Part shown: positions 5,313 through 15,688 of the stretch, in pieces | How the letters are laid out: each line of letters opens with the position of its first letter | How positions within the stretch are numbered: the stretch's first letter is position 1 | Source: an uncultured Candidatus Saccharibacteria bacterium | GTDB lineage: Bacteria > Patescibacteria > Saccharimonadia > Saccharimonadales > UBA4665 | Length of the DNA: 17,744 nucleotides | Direction: 5' to 3' | Assembly: GCA_946482575.1 (NCBI GenBank) | Contig: CAMLRZ010000018.1 | Coordinates: forward strand, 1-17,744 | The notes under the pieces: model-generated | Database searches by the model: none | The model's input: the letters and a program-made list of their open reading frames with translations, nothing else | Told to the model about the DNA's origin: nothing | Program-made: the position numbers and the translations under genes

Positions 5313-6329
5313 TTATTTCTTCTTTTTGGCGCCCGTTGCCTTCTGAACAATGCGGCGGTTGTATGACTTGATCATCTTTGGCAGTACCAGGACTGCAAAG
5401 GCAATCAGGAGTAAGATAACAACAACAGTGATGATAATTGGAATGGGAACTACGTAGAACGTTTTGCTGGCAGTCATGAGCTGGCCCTTGTCGCCATAGC
5501 CCAAGTTAGCCTCTAGCGTGTACTTACCAAATGACGTGGCTTTTGTGCTAATATCAAACTCAAATCGACGGATGCTGTCGGGCAGCACGTTACCACGCGG
5601 CTGTGTATTGTTGATTTCATAGGTGGCGATTACCTTGCCTGATTTCTTGAGCTGTACTTTACCAAATGGCTGTACCTGTATGTTACCAGTGTTTTTAATT
5701 CGCACTGCGCCCACCAGGTTCTTACCGCCAGTAAAGAAAGAGCCGATTGACTCTTGTTTGGTTTTTGGATCTACCTTGCGAGTCTCTAGGCTAGCAATGT
5801 TCGCCTGTTGCACTAAGTCACCAGGAACAGTTACGAGCACCAACGAGCCAACGCTCGCTGACAGACTAAGGTTCTTGTTGCTGTCTACATTAGCAGGCTC
5901 AAAGCGGACCGCACCGTAGTAACCGCCTGCATCTGCGGTAGCCGGTATGGCAATAGTAACTTTTACATTGTGCTGCTCGTTTGGTTTAACGCTAAAATCA
6001 GCCAATGGCGATACGTATTTTTTAAAACTGCGTAGCGGCGCAGATTGCTTGTTGTCAAGCAAGATATTTGGTGTGCCTGACTCGTCTTTGCCGGCCACAA
6101 AGTCATTTACAACCGGGTGCAAAGTGACTGTTTCGGACGACATGTTGGTTACATAAACGTCAATAGTCTTACTATTGCCAGGCTTAATTTCTAAATCGGT
6201 TCGTACAGGAGAAACACGCAGCGCGTTTCCCGAACCAGCTGTTGCTGCTATTGCTTGGGCACTGCTCGTAGCTACAATGGCTAACGCACTGATGATGATC
6301 CCAAATGAGGCAAAAATTTTGCGACGCAT
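5313..6329 (-). CDS. Membrane-anchored DUF916 / WxL-interacting-type surface protein
   Basis: 338 aa. A signal peptide (about 1-29) is followed by a beta-rich domain starting LRVSPVRTDLEIKPGNS (37-53), with VTNMSSETVTLHPVVNDF and, further on, DAGGYYGAVRFEP. This fits the peptidoglycan-binding DUF916 domain of WxL-interacting proteins. A second Ig-like domain (VRIKNTGNIQVQPFGKVQL onward) ends near residue 290. A transmembrane helix at about 296-316 and a Lys-rich tail anchor it. In Firmicutes these proteins bind WxL proteins and cell wall. Here it is next to three secreted proteins with WxL-like C-termini, which supports a similar role. AAGGGA precedes the ATG, and a promoter-like motif shared with the gene at 9505 lies at 6357-6373. 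Confidence 0.8.
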   Translation of the reverse strand: MRRKIFASFGIIISALAIVATSSAQAIAATAGSGNALRVSPVRTDLEIKPGNSKTIDVYVTNMSSETVTLHPVVNDFVAGKDESGTPNILLDNKQSAPLRSFKKYVSPLADFSVKPNEQHNVKVTIAIPATADAGGYYGAVRFEPANVDSNKNLSLSASVGSLVLVTVPGDLVQQANIASLETRKVDPKTKQESIGSFFTGGKNLVGAVRIKNTGNIQVQPFGKVQLKKSGKVIATYEINNTQPRGNVLPDSIRRFEFDISTKATSFGKYTLEANLGYGDKGQLMTASKTFYVVPIPIIITVVVILLLIAFAVLVLPKMIKSYNRRIVQKATGAKKKK

Positions 6330-6356
6330 CTGATATTCCCTTTTAAACTTATTAAA

Positions 6357-6373
6357 TTCTTATGCTTATCATA
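6357..6373 (-). promoter_or_regulatory. Shared promoter-like motif upstream of the DUF916-type gene
   Basis: Minus strand TATGATAAGCATAAGAA, 27 bases before the ATG at 6329. It differs at one position in 17 from TATTATAAGCATAAGAA in front of the adhesin-like gene at 9505. The left part resembles a -10 box (TATGAT). No clear -35 is visible, so it could be the -10 plus start region, or a binding site for a common regulator. It implies the DUF916-PKD pair has its own promoter. Confidence 0.45.
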
Positions 6374-6384
6374 ACACGGATAGG

Positions 6385-7461
6385 CTAGAAGTTCGCCAGG
6401 CAAACATAGGTTAGCGTTGTAGAATACACACCCGGAGCCTGGTCTTTAGTGATGTTCACAATATAACTAACAGTATATTTTTTGTAATCTTGCGCCTGCG
6501 TAGCCTGGGCGATGGGCTGGCCACTCACGAACCTAAAATTATTTGGCTGATTGTAGTTCGCAGTTGGCTGGCCCGTACCAGGGCCTACCGGATCTGAGCC
6601 AATTTGCGGCACTGAATTCGCCCGCAAATTCACACCAAACTGGCTCGTTCCTACTTTAGAGGTCTGCCCGGTCATGGCTGGGATTTCGTTGTTACCAGAT
6701 GTCATGGTGAGTCCGCTCATAGTAATACTGTAGCCGCTGCCAGCATTTGTAGCAGCCAACAGTTGGGACCTCCCGGTGCTCGTTACCGCTGAGCTGAATT
6801 GGCCAAAGTCCAATTGATCTCCAGACGCTGACGAACAGTCAAACCCATTAATGTTAGTACCCCCGCAGAACGTCAAGTACGGCGGGACTTCAGTACTTAT
6901 CTGGTAATTCAAGCCAATAGGAAAGGCCATGGCGCCAAAGTCCAGTGGCGTGCCGCTGGCGTCCGCGCTTGAATACGTAAAGACTTTTACGTAGTACGAT
7001 CCCATGTTGGTGGGGTTAACCACATTTGTAAACGTAAAGCTTACAGGGCCAGCATTAGTATTGCTGGGAGGCAGCTGAGTCAGGATAATATCATTTACCG
7101 ACGATGAAGCGGACTTTACAAATCCAACCGTACCTGTTTGGTTAGTCAAGTTTGCATTAAGGGCATCAAAACCGAATGGCGCCACACATGGATCCACAAT
7201 AAGAGCCGAGTTGGAGCAGAACTGGAACTCCATGGAGCCAATGGCACCACCCGTAGCTACGGTAAAGGCGAGTTTGTAGGTTACATTGTGGGCGCCCGCC
7301 AAGGCGTTGTTCATCTGCAAGCTGCGTGAGGTCAGCTGTGCGCCTAATGCCTGCGGAGCGTTGTACTGCGCCAAGCTAATACTAAAGCTCAGCACAACAA
7401 AGAGCCACAGTACTAGATGCGAGCGTGCCTTGCGCAAAGTAAGCAGGCATTGCTGCAACAC
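6385..7461 (-). CDS. Secreted WxL-like surface protein (second of tandem pair)
   Basis: 358 aa from a GTG start, preferred because AAGGAG lies 5 bases upstream and it follows the previous stop by 16 bases. A signal peptide with a long hydrophobic core covers about residues 14-43. The mature protein begins with AQLTSRSLQM, nearly the same as AQVTSRSIQL in the neighbour at 7478-8566, followed by V-Y-x-x-x-F-T-x-A-T and a Cys-rich PFGF/PTGF segment. The C-terminus (GVYSTTLTYVCLANF) has the strand pattern that closes WxL domains, but without the Trp. There is no LPXTG or C-terminal helix, so retention probably depends on partners such as the DUF916-type protein. Exact function unknown. Confidence 0.75.
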   Translation of the reverse strand: MLQQCLLTLRKARSHLVLWLFVVLSFSISLAQYNAPQALGAQLTSRSLQMNNALAGAHNVTYKLAFTVATGGAIGSMEFQFCSNSALIVDPCVAPFGFDALNANLTNQTGTVGFVKSASSSVNDIILTQLPPSNTNAGPVSFTFTNVVNPTNMGSYYVKVFTYSSADASGTPLDFGAMAFPIGLNYQISTEVPPYLTFCGGTNINGFDCSSASGDQLDFGQFSSAVTSTGRSQLLAATNAGSGYSITMSGLTMTSGNNEIPAMTGQTSKVGTSQFGVNLRANSVPQIGSDPVGPGTGQPTANYNQPNNFRFVSGQPIAQATQAQDYKKYTVSYIVNITKDQAPGVYSTTLTYVCLANF

Positions 7462-7477
7462 TGTGACTCCTTGTAGC

Positions 7478-8566
7478 CTAGAAACGGCCTGTAGCGATTA
7501 ACTGGTGAGTTGCGGTGTAAATACCGGCTGCGCTGGTGTTCGATGCAGTAGCACCGTAGGTCAGCGTGCTAACAGAAGTGTTGGTTGGGCCACTCATGTC
7601 GGCAACCTGTTGGCCATACGTACTGTTGGTGTTAGTGGTGTCCAAAGCGTATTGACCGGCTGTAGAGCTGTACGGAGAAGTGGCGGTAACGTTAGTACCC
7701 AGAGTAGACAGGTATAGGCCAAAGGCTGCGGTACCTGCGCTAATAGTTCCTGCCGTACCACCCTTAGCAGGGATAGTGTTTGAGCCAGAGGTTAGCGTGT
7801 CACCCTTTAGGAAAACGTCCGCGCCGCTCTGTGCGTTAGTGGCAAGGCTAAAGTTGACTGTCTTGGTGTACACGGCTGCGGTGTCCAACACGTTGTTGGC
7901 GTTACCGATGGTAAAGCTGGGGTCATCACCACAGCTCGAGTTGTATACACAAAAAGCGATACTTTCCATGACACGAGCCGTGATCACAATTGGCGTACCG
8001 GTAGCAAGCGCCACACCACCGTAGTCTACGTAGGTGCCCTCAGTTCCAGCAACGTAGCCAGTAGCTCCACCAGGTGTAGCGTACGTCAAAATACGTGCAT
8101 AAAACGTGTGGTTCGCTGTGCTTGGGTTTACAGCCGTTGTCAAAGTAAAGTCTACGGCTGTTGAGGCCGTTACGCTGCCACCACTAGCATTTGTAAGAGT
8201 CAGTGTACGGTTGGTGTTAAGTTGGCCAGCAGTCCAAGTGCCAGAAAGGCCAGAGTTTACCGTTACAGAAGGCGTACCTACTGAAAAACCAGTTGGTTTG
8301 GTACACGTAGCATCGCCAATCAATGGAGTTTCGTCACAAAAGTCCACCACAATTCCCTGTACGGTGCTAGTTGTAGCTGTTGTGAACTTAACGTTGTACG
8401 ATACGCCTGTAGCACTAGCAGTAGAGCTACTGAGCTGAATACTACGTGACGTCACCTGTGCGGCGCTCACTTTGGCGCTCAGGCCTGGAATAAGCGTAGC
8501 CACGGCCAGCACAAGCGCACTTGCGGTGTAAACGGCACGTCGCAGACGACGATTTTTGATTTTCAT
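7478..8566 (-). CDS. Secreted WxL-like surface protein (first of tandem pair)
   Basis: 362 aa with a good AAAGGAGA ribosome binding site. The signal peptide (MKIKNRRLRRAVYTASALVL to about residue 36) precedes AQVTSRSIQL. The mature protein is Thr/Ser/Gly/Ala-rich and beta-prone. Cys pairs appear near DFCDETPLIGDATC and AFCVYNSSC. The C-terminal strand is GIYTATHQLIATGRF, aligning with the ends of the proteins at 6385 and 8678. It heads a two-gene operon with its paralogue. I infer a tandem duplication and a non-covalently attached surface layer or adhesin role. A true WxL motif is absent. Confidence 0.75.
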   Translation of the reverse strand: MKIKNRRLRRAVYTASALVLAVATLIPGLSAKVSAAQVTSRSIQLSSSTASATGVSYNVKFTTATTSTVQGIVVDFCDETPLIGDATCTKPTGFSVGTPSVTVNSGLSGTWTAGQLNTNRTLTLTNASGGSVTASTAVDFTLTTAVNPSTANHTFYARILTYATPGGATGYVAGTEGTYVDYGGVALATGTPIVITARVMESIAFCVYNSSCGDDPSFTIGNANNVLDTAAVYTKTVNFSLATNAQSGADVFLKGDTLTSGSNTIPAKGGTAGTISAGTAAFGLYLSTLGTNVTATSPYSSTAGQYALDTTNTNSTYGQQVADMSGPTNTSVSTLTYGATASNTSAAGIYTATHQLIATGRF

Positions 8567-8598
8567 GGAAGGAATCTCCTTTTGTTTTTATAGAAACG

Positions 8599-8614
8599 CG
8601 CTTATGTTATATAC
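8599..8614 (-). promoter_or_regulatory. Third, weaker copy of the surface-locus promoter-like motif
   Basis: Minus strand TATATAACATAAGCG, resembling TAT-ATAAGCATAAG of the other two sites but with one base fewer. It lies 33 bases before the ATG at 8566, between the stop at 8678 and the AAAGGAGA site. Candidate promoter for the tandem pair. Confidence 0.35.
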
Positions 8615-8677
8615 GCCAACTTTATCATGCTTATGCCCTTCTCGCAATAACGACTTCGCCCCACTTTTCCACAGATT

Positions 8678-9418
8678 TTAGTAGGTGGAAGTGGCGACCA
8701 GCACATGGTGAAATTCGTAGGCCCCGGCTGCGGTTACGTTAGAGATGTTAAACAGGTATGACACCGTGTAATCGGTCTCGCCCGAACTGCGCGTTGCATA
8801 TGCAACGGTGTCGCCTTTGACGTACTTAAATAGGTTCGGCGTGTCGTAGCCTGAGGCTACTTGCCCATAACTAAAGGAGCTGCTGGGAACCTGAATAGGA
8901 TTGCTGCCAAACGTCGTGGGGCTGGTGTTGGCAACCAAGTTAATGCCAAACTGTTCGGATCCCGCGCTGGAGGCCGTTGGCGATGTCAGACCGGCAATAA
9001 CCGGGTGCGTTGGCAGCGTACTGGTGGGTGGATCAGACAGAGTCTGCACCACATAGCCACCTGCTAGGTACGTTTTAACCGAAAAAGTACCAGTTGCAGT
9101 TTTAGGACTTGCCGTTGTTAAAACACCTAGGTCGGTAGTTCCCCCGGTAACGATAAATTGAATATATGGCGTACGGTCGGTATTAAATCCGCCCTGCGCC
9201 TGATAGTTCGTGCTCGACGTATTGCCTACGCCCATTTCACCCGCGGACTGTTTTGAACAATAGCTGGTGGAACAGGCGTTCAGTTCGCCACCGGTACCAA
9301 AGTAAACTTCGCCCACTTGATAGTTCGTTGACGACGACTGCTGCGCAGAAGCCAAAGGACTCATTGCCACCACCAGGGTCGCAACTGCAATGGCGAGCAA
9401 ACCAAGCCGTCTTCTCAT
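8678..9418 (-). CDS. Secreted WxL-like surface protein
   Basis: 246 aa from the ATG at 9418, chosen because it gives a compact signal peptide (MRRRLGLLAIAVATLVVAMS...ASA). ATGs at 9475 and 9493 are in frame. The one at 9475 lies 7 bases after TATAAT on the minus strand and could be a leaderless start. The mature part opens with SSTNYQVGEVYFGTGG and a small Cys segment (ACSTSYC), repeats SSTNYQ, and later has SEQFGINL, matching SQFGVNL in the protein at 6385. The end (AGAYEFHHVLVATSTY) shares the WxL-like strand pattern. No anchor is visible. It is likely a member of the same surface family, transcribed divergently from the gene at 9505. Confidence 0.7.
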   Translation of the reverse strand: MRRRLGLLAIAVATLVVAMSPLASAQQSSSTNYQVGEVYFGTGGELNACSTSYCSKQSAGEMGVGNTSSTNYQAQGGFNTDRTPYIQFIVTGGTTDLGVLTTASPKTATGTFSVKTYLAGGYVVQTLSDPPTSTLPTHPVIAGLTSPTASSAGSEQFGINLVANTSPTTFGSNPIQVPSSSFSYGQVASGYDTPNLFKYVKGDTVAYATRSSGETDYTVSYLFNISNVTAAGAYEFHHVLVATSTY

Positions 9419-9481
9419 GCTTGTATTGTGCAATATCGGGCCAATAAACGCAATTAGCTTACGCTTTTTAGACATATTTAG

Positions 9482-9498
9482 TATTATAAGCATAAGAA
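9482..9498. promoter_or_regulatory. Promoter-like motif in a divergent intergenic region
   Basis: Plus strand TATTATAAGCATAAGAA, 6 bases before the ATG at 9505; nearly identical to the site at 6357-6373. On the minus strand the same bases read TTCTTATGCTTATAATA, which includes a consensus TATAAT pointing at the gene at 8678-9418. Either or both directions could be used. No clear Shine-Dalgarno precedes the ATG at 9505, so a very short leader is likely. Confidence 0.45.
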
Positions 9499-9504
9499 AA
9501 CATC

Positions 9505-10554
9505 ATGGATCCATCAGCACTACAGTCCGATAACGATAATGACGCACACTCATTAGAGGGTACTGACACTGTCGTGGAACAAGGAGCCGGTCAACTCAAG
9601 GCCGCTCCCCCGGATTCCTCCAGCTCTGCTCCTTATGGACCTGCTCCCGGACCAGTTTCTGCTCCCGATCAAGCACCAGAGCCACCAAAACAAAAGCGCT
9701 CTGTTGGTGGCTTCTTTAAGGCCCTGTGGGCACGCTTAAATATTTACTTACTGTTATTTGTTTTGGTTATGCTGATTGCCACTGCCGTGGTTATTGTGCT
9801 CACTGTTAAGGGGCGCCAGGCCGATAAAGATAATACTGCTACTACCGGTACACAAAACCTTACCGAAGAAACTTTAAAGCAGCTGGCCAATAGCGAGACT
9901 ACTATTGGTAGCGCCTCGCAAATTTTAAACATTGAATCGAACGCCATTTTTAACGGCTCGGCCTTGGTCAAAAAAGACCTTGAGGTCGCCGGCAGCATCA
10001 AAGTAAATGGCGCCCTGACCTTGCCTGGCATTACCGTATCCGGCACGAGCAATTTTAACCAAATTCAAGCGTCTACCCTTAATTTGTCGGGCGCTGCCAC
10101 CGTTTCGGGCACGCTGACTGCCAAAAATGGCTTAAGTGTAAACGGCAACGGCAACTTTACCGGTAGTGTAACCGCGACCCAAATCTCCACAAGCTCACTG
10201 CAAATCAATGGCAACCTTATTTTGACCCACCACGTCGTGGGCGGCGGCGCTATCCCCAGTCTATCTAAGGGAATTGCGTTAGGAGGGGGCGGAACTGCTT
10301 CGGTAAGCGGCTCTGATACATCTGGATCAATCACAATCAGCACGGGTAGCGGCCCGGGTGCCGGCTGTTTTGCAACTGTTACGTTTGCCAGTGCCTACAG
10401 CAGCACACCGCACGTTGTGGTAACGCCTGTTGGAGCAGCTGCGGGTAGCCTAAGCTATTACGTTAACCGATCAACATCATCATTCAGTGTGTGCACCGCC
10501 TCGGCTCCGCCCGGCAGCCAAACCTTTGGCTTCGACTACATTATCTTCAACTAA
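9505..10554 (+). CDS. Membrane-anchored beta-helical adhesin-like surface protein
   Basis: 349 aa, type II topology. Residues 1-78 are a Pro/Ser/Ala-rich and acidic cytoplasmic region ending in basic residues. One helix is at about 80-101. From about 140 to 245 come short Val/Leu-Gly-Asn repeats (SGTLTAKNGLSVNGNGNFTG style) that fit a beta-helix like phage fibre shafts or bactofilins. A compact C-terminal domain (about 284-349) has Cys288 and Cys330 and ends FGFDYIIFN; it looks like a fibre tip or lectin-like module. I do not know the family name. It is convergent with the ATPase operon and divergent from the surface locus, and shares a promoter-like motif with that locus. A host-contact role would suit an epibiont, but that is inference. 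Confidence 0.7.
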   Translation: MDPSALQSDNDNDAHSLEGTDTVVEQGAGQLKAAPPDSSSSAPYGPAPGPVSAPDQAPEPPKQKRSVGGFFKALWARLNIYLLLFVLVMLIATAVVIVLTVKGRQADKDNTATTGTQNLTEETLKQLANSETTIGSASQILNIESNAIFNGSALVKKDLEVAGSIKVNGALTLPGITVSGTSNFNQIQASTLNLSGAATVSGTLTAKNGLSVNGNGNFTGSVTATQISTSSLQINGNLILTHHVVGGGAIPSLSKGIALGGGGTASVSGSDTSGSITISTGSGPGAGCFATVTFASAYSSTPHVVVTPVGAAAGSLSYYVNRSTSSFSVCTASAPPGSQTFGFDYIIFN

Positions 10555-10559
10555 ACCTA

Positions 10560-10632
10560 CGCGAGCCTACTTAACTTTTGCGAGGGATATGCCAGCGGCA
10601 TCACTGCCGAGCTAAAAGTTAGCAGGCGGAAG
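10560..10632 (+). repeat. Palindromic repeat copy B, between convergent genes
   Basis: 73 bases sharing with copy A (3849-3919) the boxes CGCGAGCCTAC, GCGAGGGAT, CCGAG and AGGCGGAAG. Inner hairpin ATGCC-AGC-GGCAT; outer stem TAACTTTT / AAAAGTTA. These stems differ in sequence from copy A but are perfectly paired. It starts 5 bases after the stop at 10554 and ends 21 bases before the atpC stop on the other strand. It may serve as a two-way terminator, though there is no T-run. It is the only recognisable content of the 99-base gap. Confidence 0.75.
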
Positions 10633-10653
10633 TAAAGGTAGTGAAAGTCGAAA

Positions 10654-13119
<2,466 letters not shown>

Positions 13120-13123
<4 letters not shown>

Positions 13124-14547
13124 TTTTTGAGCTCCATCATACTTTTTACCTTGAGCGCGTCACGAACACTTTCAAAATCTTTGTCATCTTTAATCTGAGC
13201 GGCGGCTTCGAGCACGTGTTTCTTAAGCAGTTCCATGCTGATTGCCTCGCCCTCGCGTGTGTTCAAAATAATATCCAGCATGAGCGTTTGGGCGTGGATC
13301 GGATAGCGCTCGCCTGGGACCTGGTTGAGCATCTTGTACAGTAATTCGCCACGTGCCAAATCTTGCTTGGCACTGAGCGCAAGCTCGGAGCCAAAGTGTG
13401 CAAATTCCTGGGCTTGCGCGTAGGTGGTTAACGCCTTAAAGGTTTGGCCAGCGAGTTGTTTTTGGCGTGCGTCCTGTCCGCGGCCACCCACACGCGATAC
13501 ACTTAGCCCTACGCTGACCGCCGGGCGCATAGTGTCGCGAAAAACGTTCATGTCTAAGATCCACTGACCATCGGTAATCGACATAACGTTCGTGGGCAAA
13601 AAGGCCGTAATATCGCCGCTGGCAGCAAAAACGAGCGGAATCGCAGTCAGGGTTTTGTGGTTGCGCTCCAGCTTACCAGCGCGCTCCAGCAAACTAGAAT
13701 GCACATAAAACATGTCGCCAGGATACGAATCACGACCAGGGCTCATACCGCTCAGCAACGCGATTTCACGGTAGGTGTGTGCGTGCGCCGTAAGGTCGTC
13801 GTATACAATTGCCACGTCTGTATCGGCTTGCTGCCACAGGTATTCGGCCATGGCGCAGCCCACGTACGGCGCCAAGTAGCTCATAATAAGCGAGTCGGAC
13901 ATCGTAGATACTACCACAATAGCTTTTTTGAGAGCGTCGTTGGCCTGCAATCGTTGCAGCAAGGTGTCAACATCGCTGCGGCGCTTAGCAATCAGCACAT
14001 AGACGGTTACAATATCACTGTCTTTTTGGTTAAGCACAATTTGAGTAGCGAGCGTTGTTTTGCCAGACTTTCCATCACCCAACATCGCCATACGTTGACC
14101 ACGCATCAGCGGAAACAGCGTATCCACTACGGTAACCCCGGTACTTAACTGCTTGTCTAATTCTTCGCGTTCGTACAGTAGTGGGGCGGGATTGAACACC
14201 GGCCACACGCCATCAGCAGCAATAGGACCTTTGCCGTCCAGCGGCTCGCCTGTTACTGACACCACTCGGCCTACAAAATCTTTTCCTACTTTTGTCACCA
14301 GCTTGTCGTATTGGATTACCACCGTCATACCCACGCGAGCGGTGCGTATACCCAAGTGCAAAATAACGACGTGATCTTCGTACACGTGGTGCACGTATCC
14401 TTTGCTGCCATCCTCAAATAGCACCAACGAATGGAGCGTCACCGGCTGCATGCCTTTTACGCGCACCAAGAATCGGTCAACGGCGATCACCTCGCCCACT
14501 GGCTTGCCGCTGTGAACAAGCTGGTCAAAGTGCCGATTGTCGCTCAT
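13120..14547 (-). CDS. atpA: F1-ATPase alpha subunit
   Basis: 475 aa. The P-loop is GDGKSGKT (157-164), in place of the usual [33 protein letters not shown] (from 266) is the alpha signature, and Arg352 in SVSRVGG is the arginine finger reaching into the catalytic site. The N-terminal helix that binds delta is shortened compared with typical 500-residue alphas. After SVSRVGG it reads GRGQDARQK rather than the common SAAQ. It overlaps delta upstream and gamma downstream by ATGA, with GAGGAAG as ribosome binding site. Non-catalytic partner of beta. Confidence 0.96.
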
Positions 14548-15044
14548 GCTCGACTTCCTCGCAGAGACTGCAACAACAATTCCGTATTCTCTGTAAAACG
14601 GCTGCGCAAACTTAGGTCAAACACCTTGTTAGTAGTACGAACAATACAGCCAGCTGCTATGGTCGGCTGTAAGCCAACCTCGAGCAAAGCCAACGGGTGA
14701 ATGTTGGCACGTAGCCAGCCCACAATTTTAGCACTAAAACTTGCTGACGGATCCGCTGCAAAACTCATGTGAATTACCGGCGCAGACCGATCAATTTCTT
14801 GCAAAAATTCACCGAGCACTTTGCGGTCAGCACCTTTAAGCAGGTCACGATTATTCTCACGGGCTAACGCCTCCAGCATGCGACTTACGCGAGGCATTTC
14901 GAATTTAGTTTCGCGGCGAATAGCCATGCCACGCAAAAAGTCGTCCAAGCTCTCTAGCTCCAGTCGTAAACGGCGCACTTCGACGATGCCAAAGATCAGC
15001 GTTGGCAACGCTAAGGCTTCGGGTTCGGCAGTTTTAGGCGCCAT
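14544..15044 (-). CDS. atpH: F1-ATPase delta subunit (divergent)
   Basis: 166 aa from the ATG at 15044, chosen because GGAGG lies 9 bases upstream; a TTG 18 bases earlier is in frame but less likely. The N-terminal half is helical (about 1-90). The C-terminal half has [20 protein letters not shown] followed by [11 protein letters not shown], matching the delta end VDPSLIGGVVIR...DGSVRGKL. Delta caps the F1 hexamer and holds the b stalk. The start overlaps the b gene by 11 bases and the end overlaps atpA by 4, so all are translated in series. Confidence 0.82.
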   Translation of the reverse strand: MAPKTAEPEALALPTLIFGIVEVRRLRLELESLDDFLRGMAIRRETKFEMPRVSRMLEALARENNRDLLKGADRKVLGEFLQEIDRSAPVIHMSFAADPSASFSAKIVGWLRANIHPLALLEVGLQPTIAAGCIVRTTNKVFDLSLRSRFTENTELLLQSLRGSRA

Positions 15045-15657
15045 TGGTAATGTCCTCCACAATTGCCTGCTTGTGCGTTTCCAGTTCGCTAAGGATGTAT
15101 TCCAGCTGATCGTTCAGATCAATTTGATTGCCCACCGATGCCAGAACATAGTGATTGATCACCTGGGCCATATTTTCTTCAAACAATTTAATACGGCGCG
15201 CTTTTTCTTCGGCGATTTCTTTTTCCAGCTGGTCGCCCATCTGTTGGCGTTGTTCGTCGATAGCCGTTTTGGTCTTTTCGATTGACTCTACAGCCAGCTG
15301 CTTGGCGTCGCCAATGGCGCTTTCGTAATTAGTAAAGGCCTCTTTTAGTTCTTTACTGATCTCTTCCTTCATGTAATCGTTCAATTGAGCGGTGGTCAGG
15401 CGCAAATCTTGCTGCAAAAACATGGCGTTTTCGCCCAAGATCTTCTCAAAATGCAAACGACCGCGGTTGCGCAATTCCTCACGAAATTCTTCGTTAAAAA
15501 TATGTTCAACGTCTTCTTCAGCGGCTTTTTGTGCTGATTCACTTAAGTTAGGGCCATGATTCGATCGGCCACGGTGCAACGCAACAATCAAGTAAATAAA
15601 CCCGCACCCTGTTACAAAGATGCAACCTAGGATAAATAAGAGCCACCAGATTGTCAT
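15034..15657 (-). CDS. atpF: F0 b-type peripheral stalk subunit
   Basis: 207 aa, longer than the usual 155-170. One N-terminal helix (about residues 4-27, WWLLFILGCIFVTG...) is followed by an almost unbroken charged coiled coil rich in Glu, Lys, Gln and Ala to about residue 180. This is the layout of subunit b. Primary sequence in b is poorly conserved, so the call rests on layout and position directly before delta. A Ser/Asn/Glu-rich linker (RGRSNHGPNLSESAQ) after the membrane helix is unusual. It sits 31 bases after the preceding gene. Confidence 0.82.
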   Translation of the reverse strand: MTIWWLLFILGCIFVTGCGFIYLIVALHRGRSNHGPNLSESAQKAAEEDVEHIFNEEFREELRNRGRLHFEKILGENAMFLQQDLRLTTAQLNDYMKEEISKELKEAFTNYESAIGDAKQLAVESIEKTKTAIDEQRQQMGDQLEKEIAEEKARRIKLFEENMAQVINHYVLASVGNQIDLNDQLEYILSELETHKQAIVEDITNGA

Positions 15658-15688
15658 TGCATTTCCACCCCGCCTGTAAGCTCAAGCA

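Noticed and set aside
15042..15062. TTG start for the delta subunit at 15062
   Set aside because: GGAGG lies between this TTG and the ATG at 15044, placing the start at the ATG.
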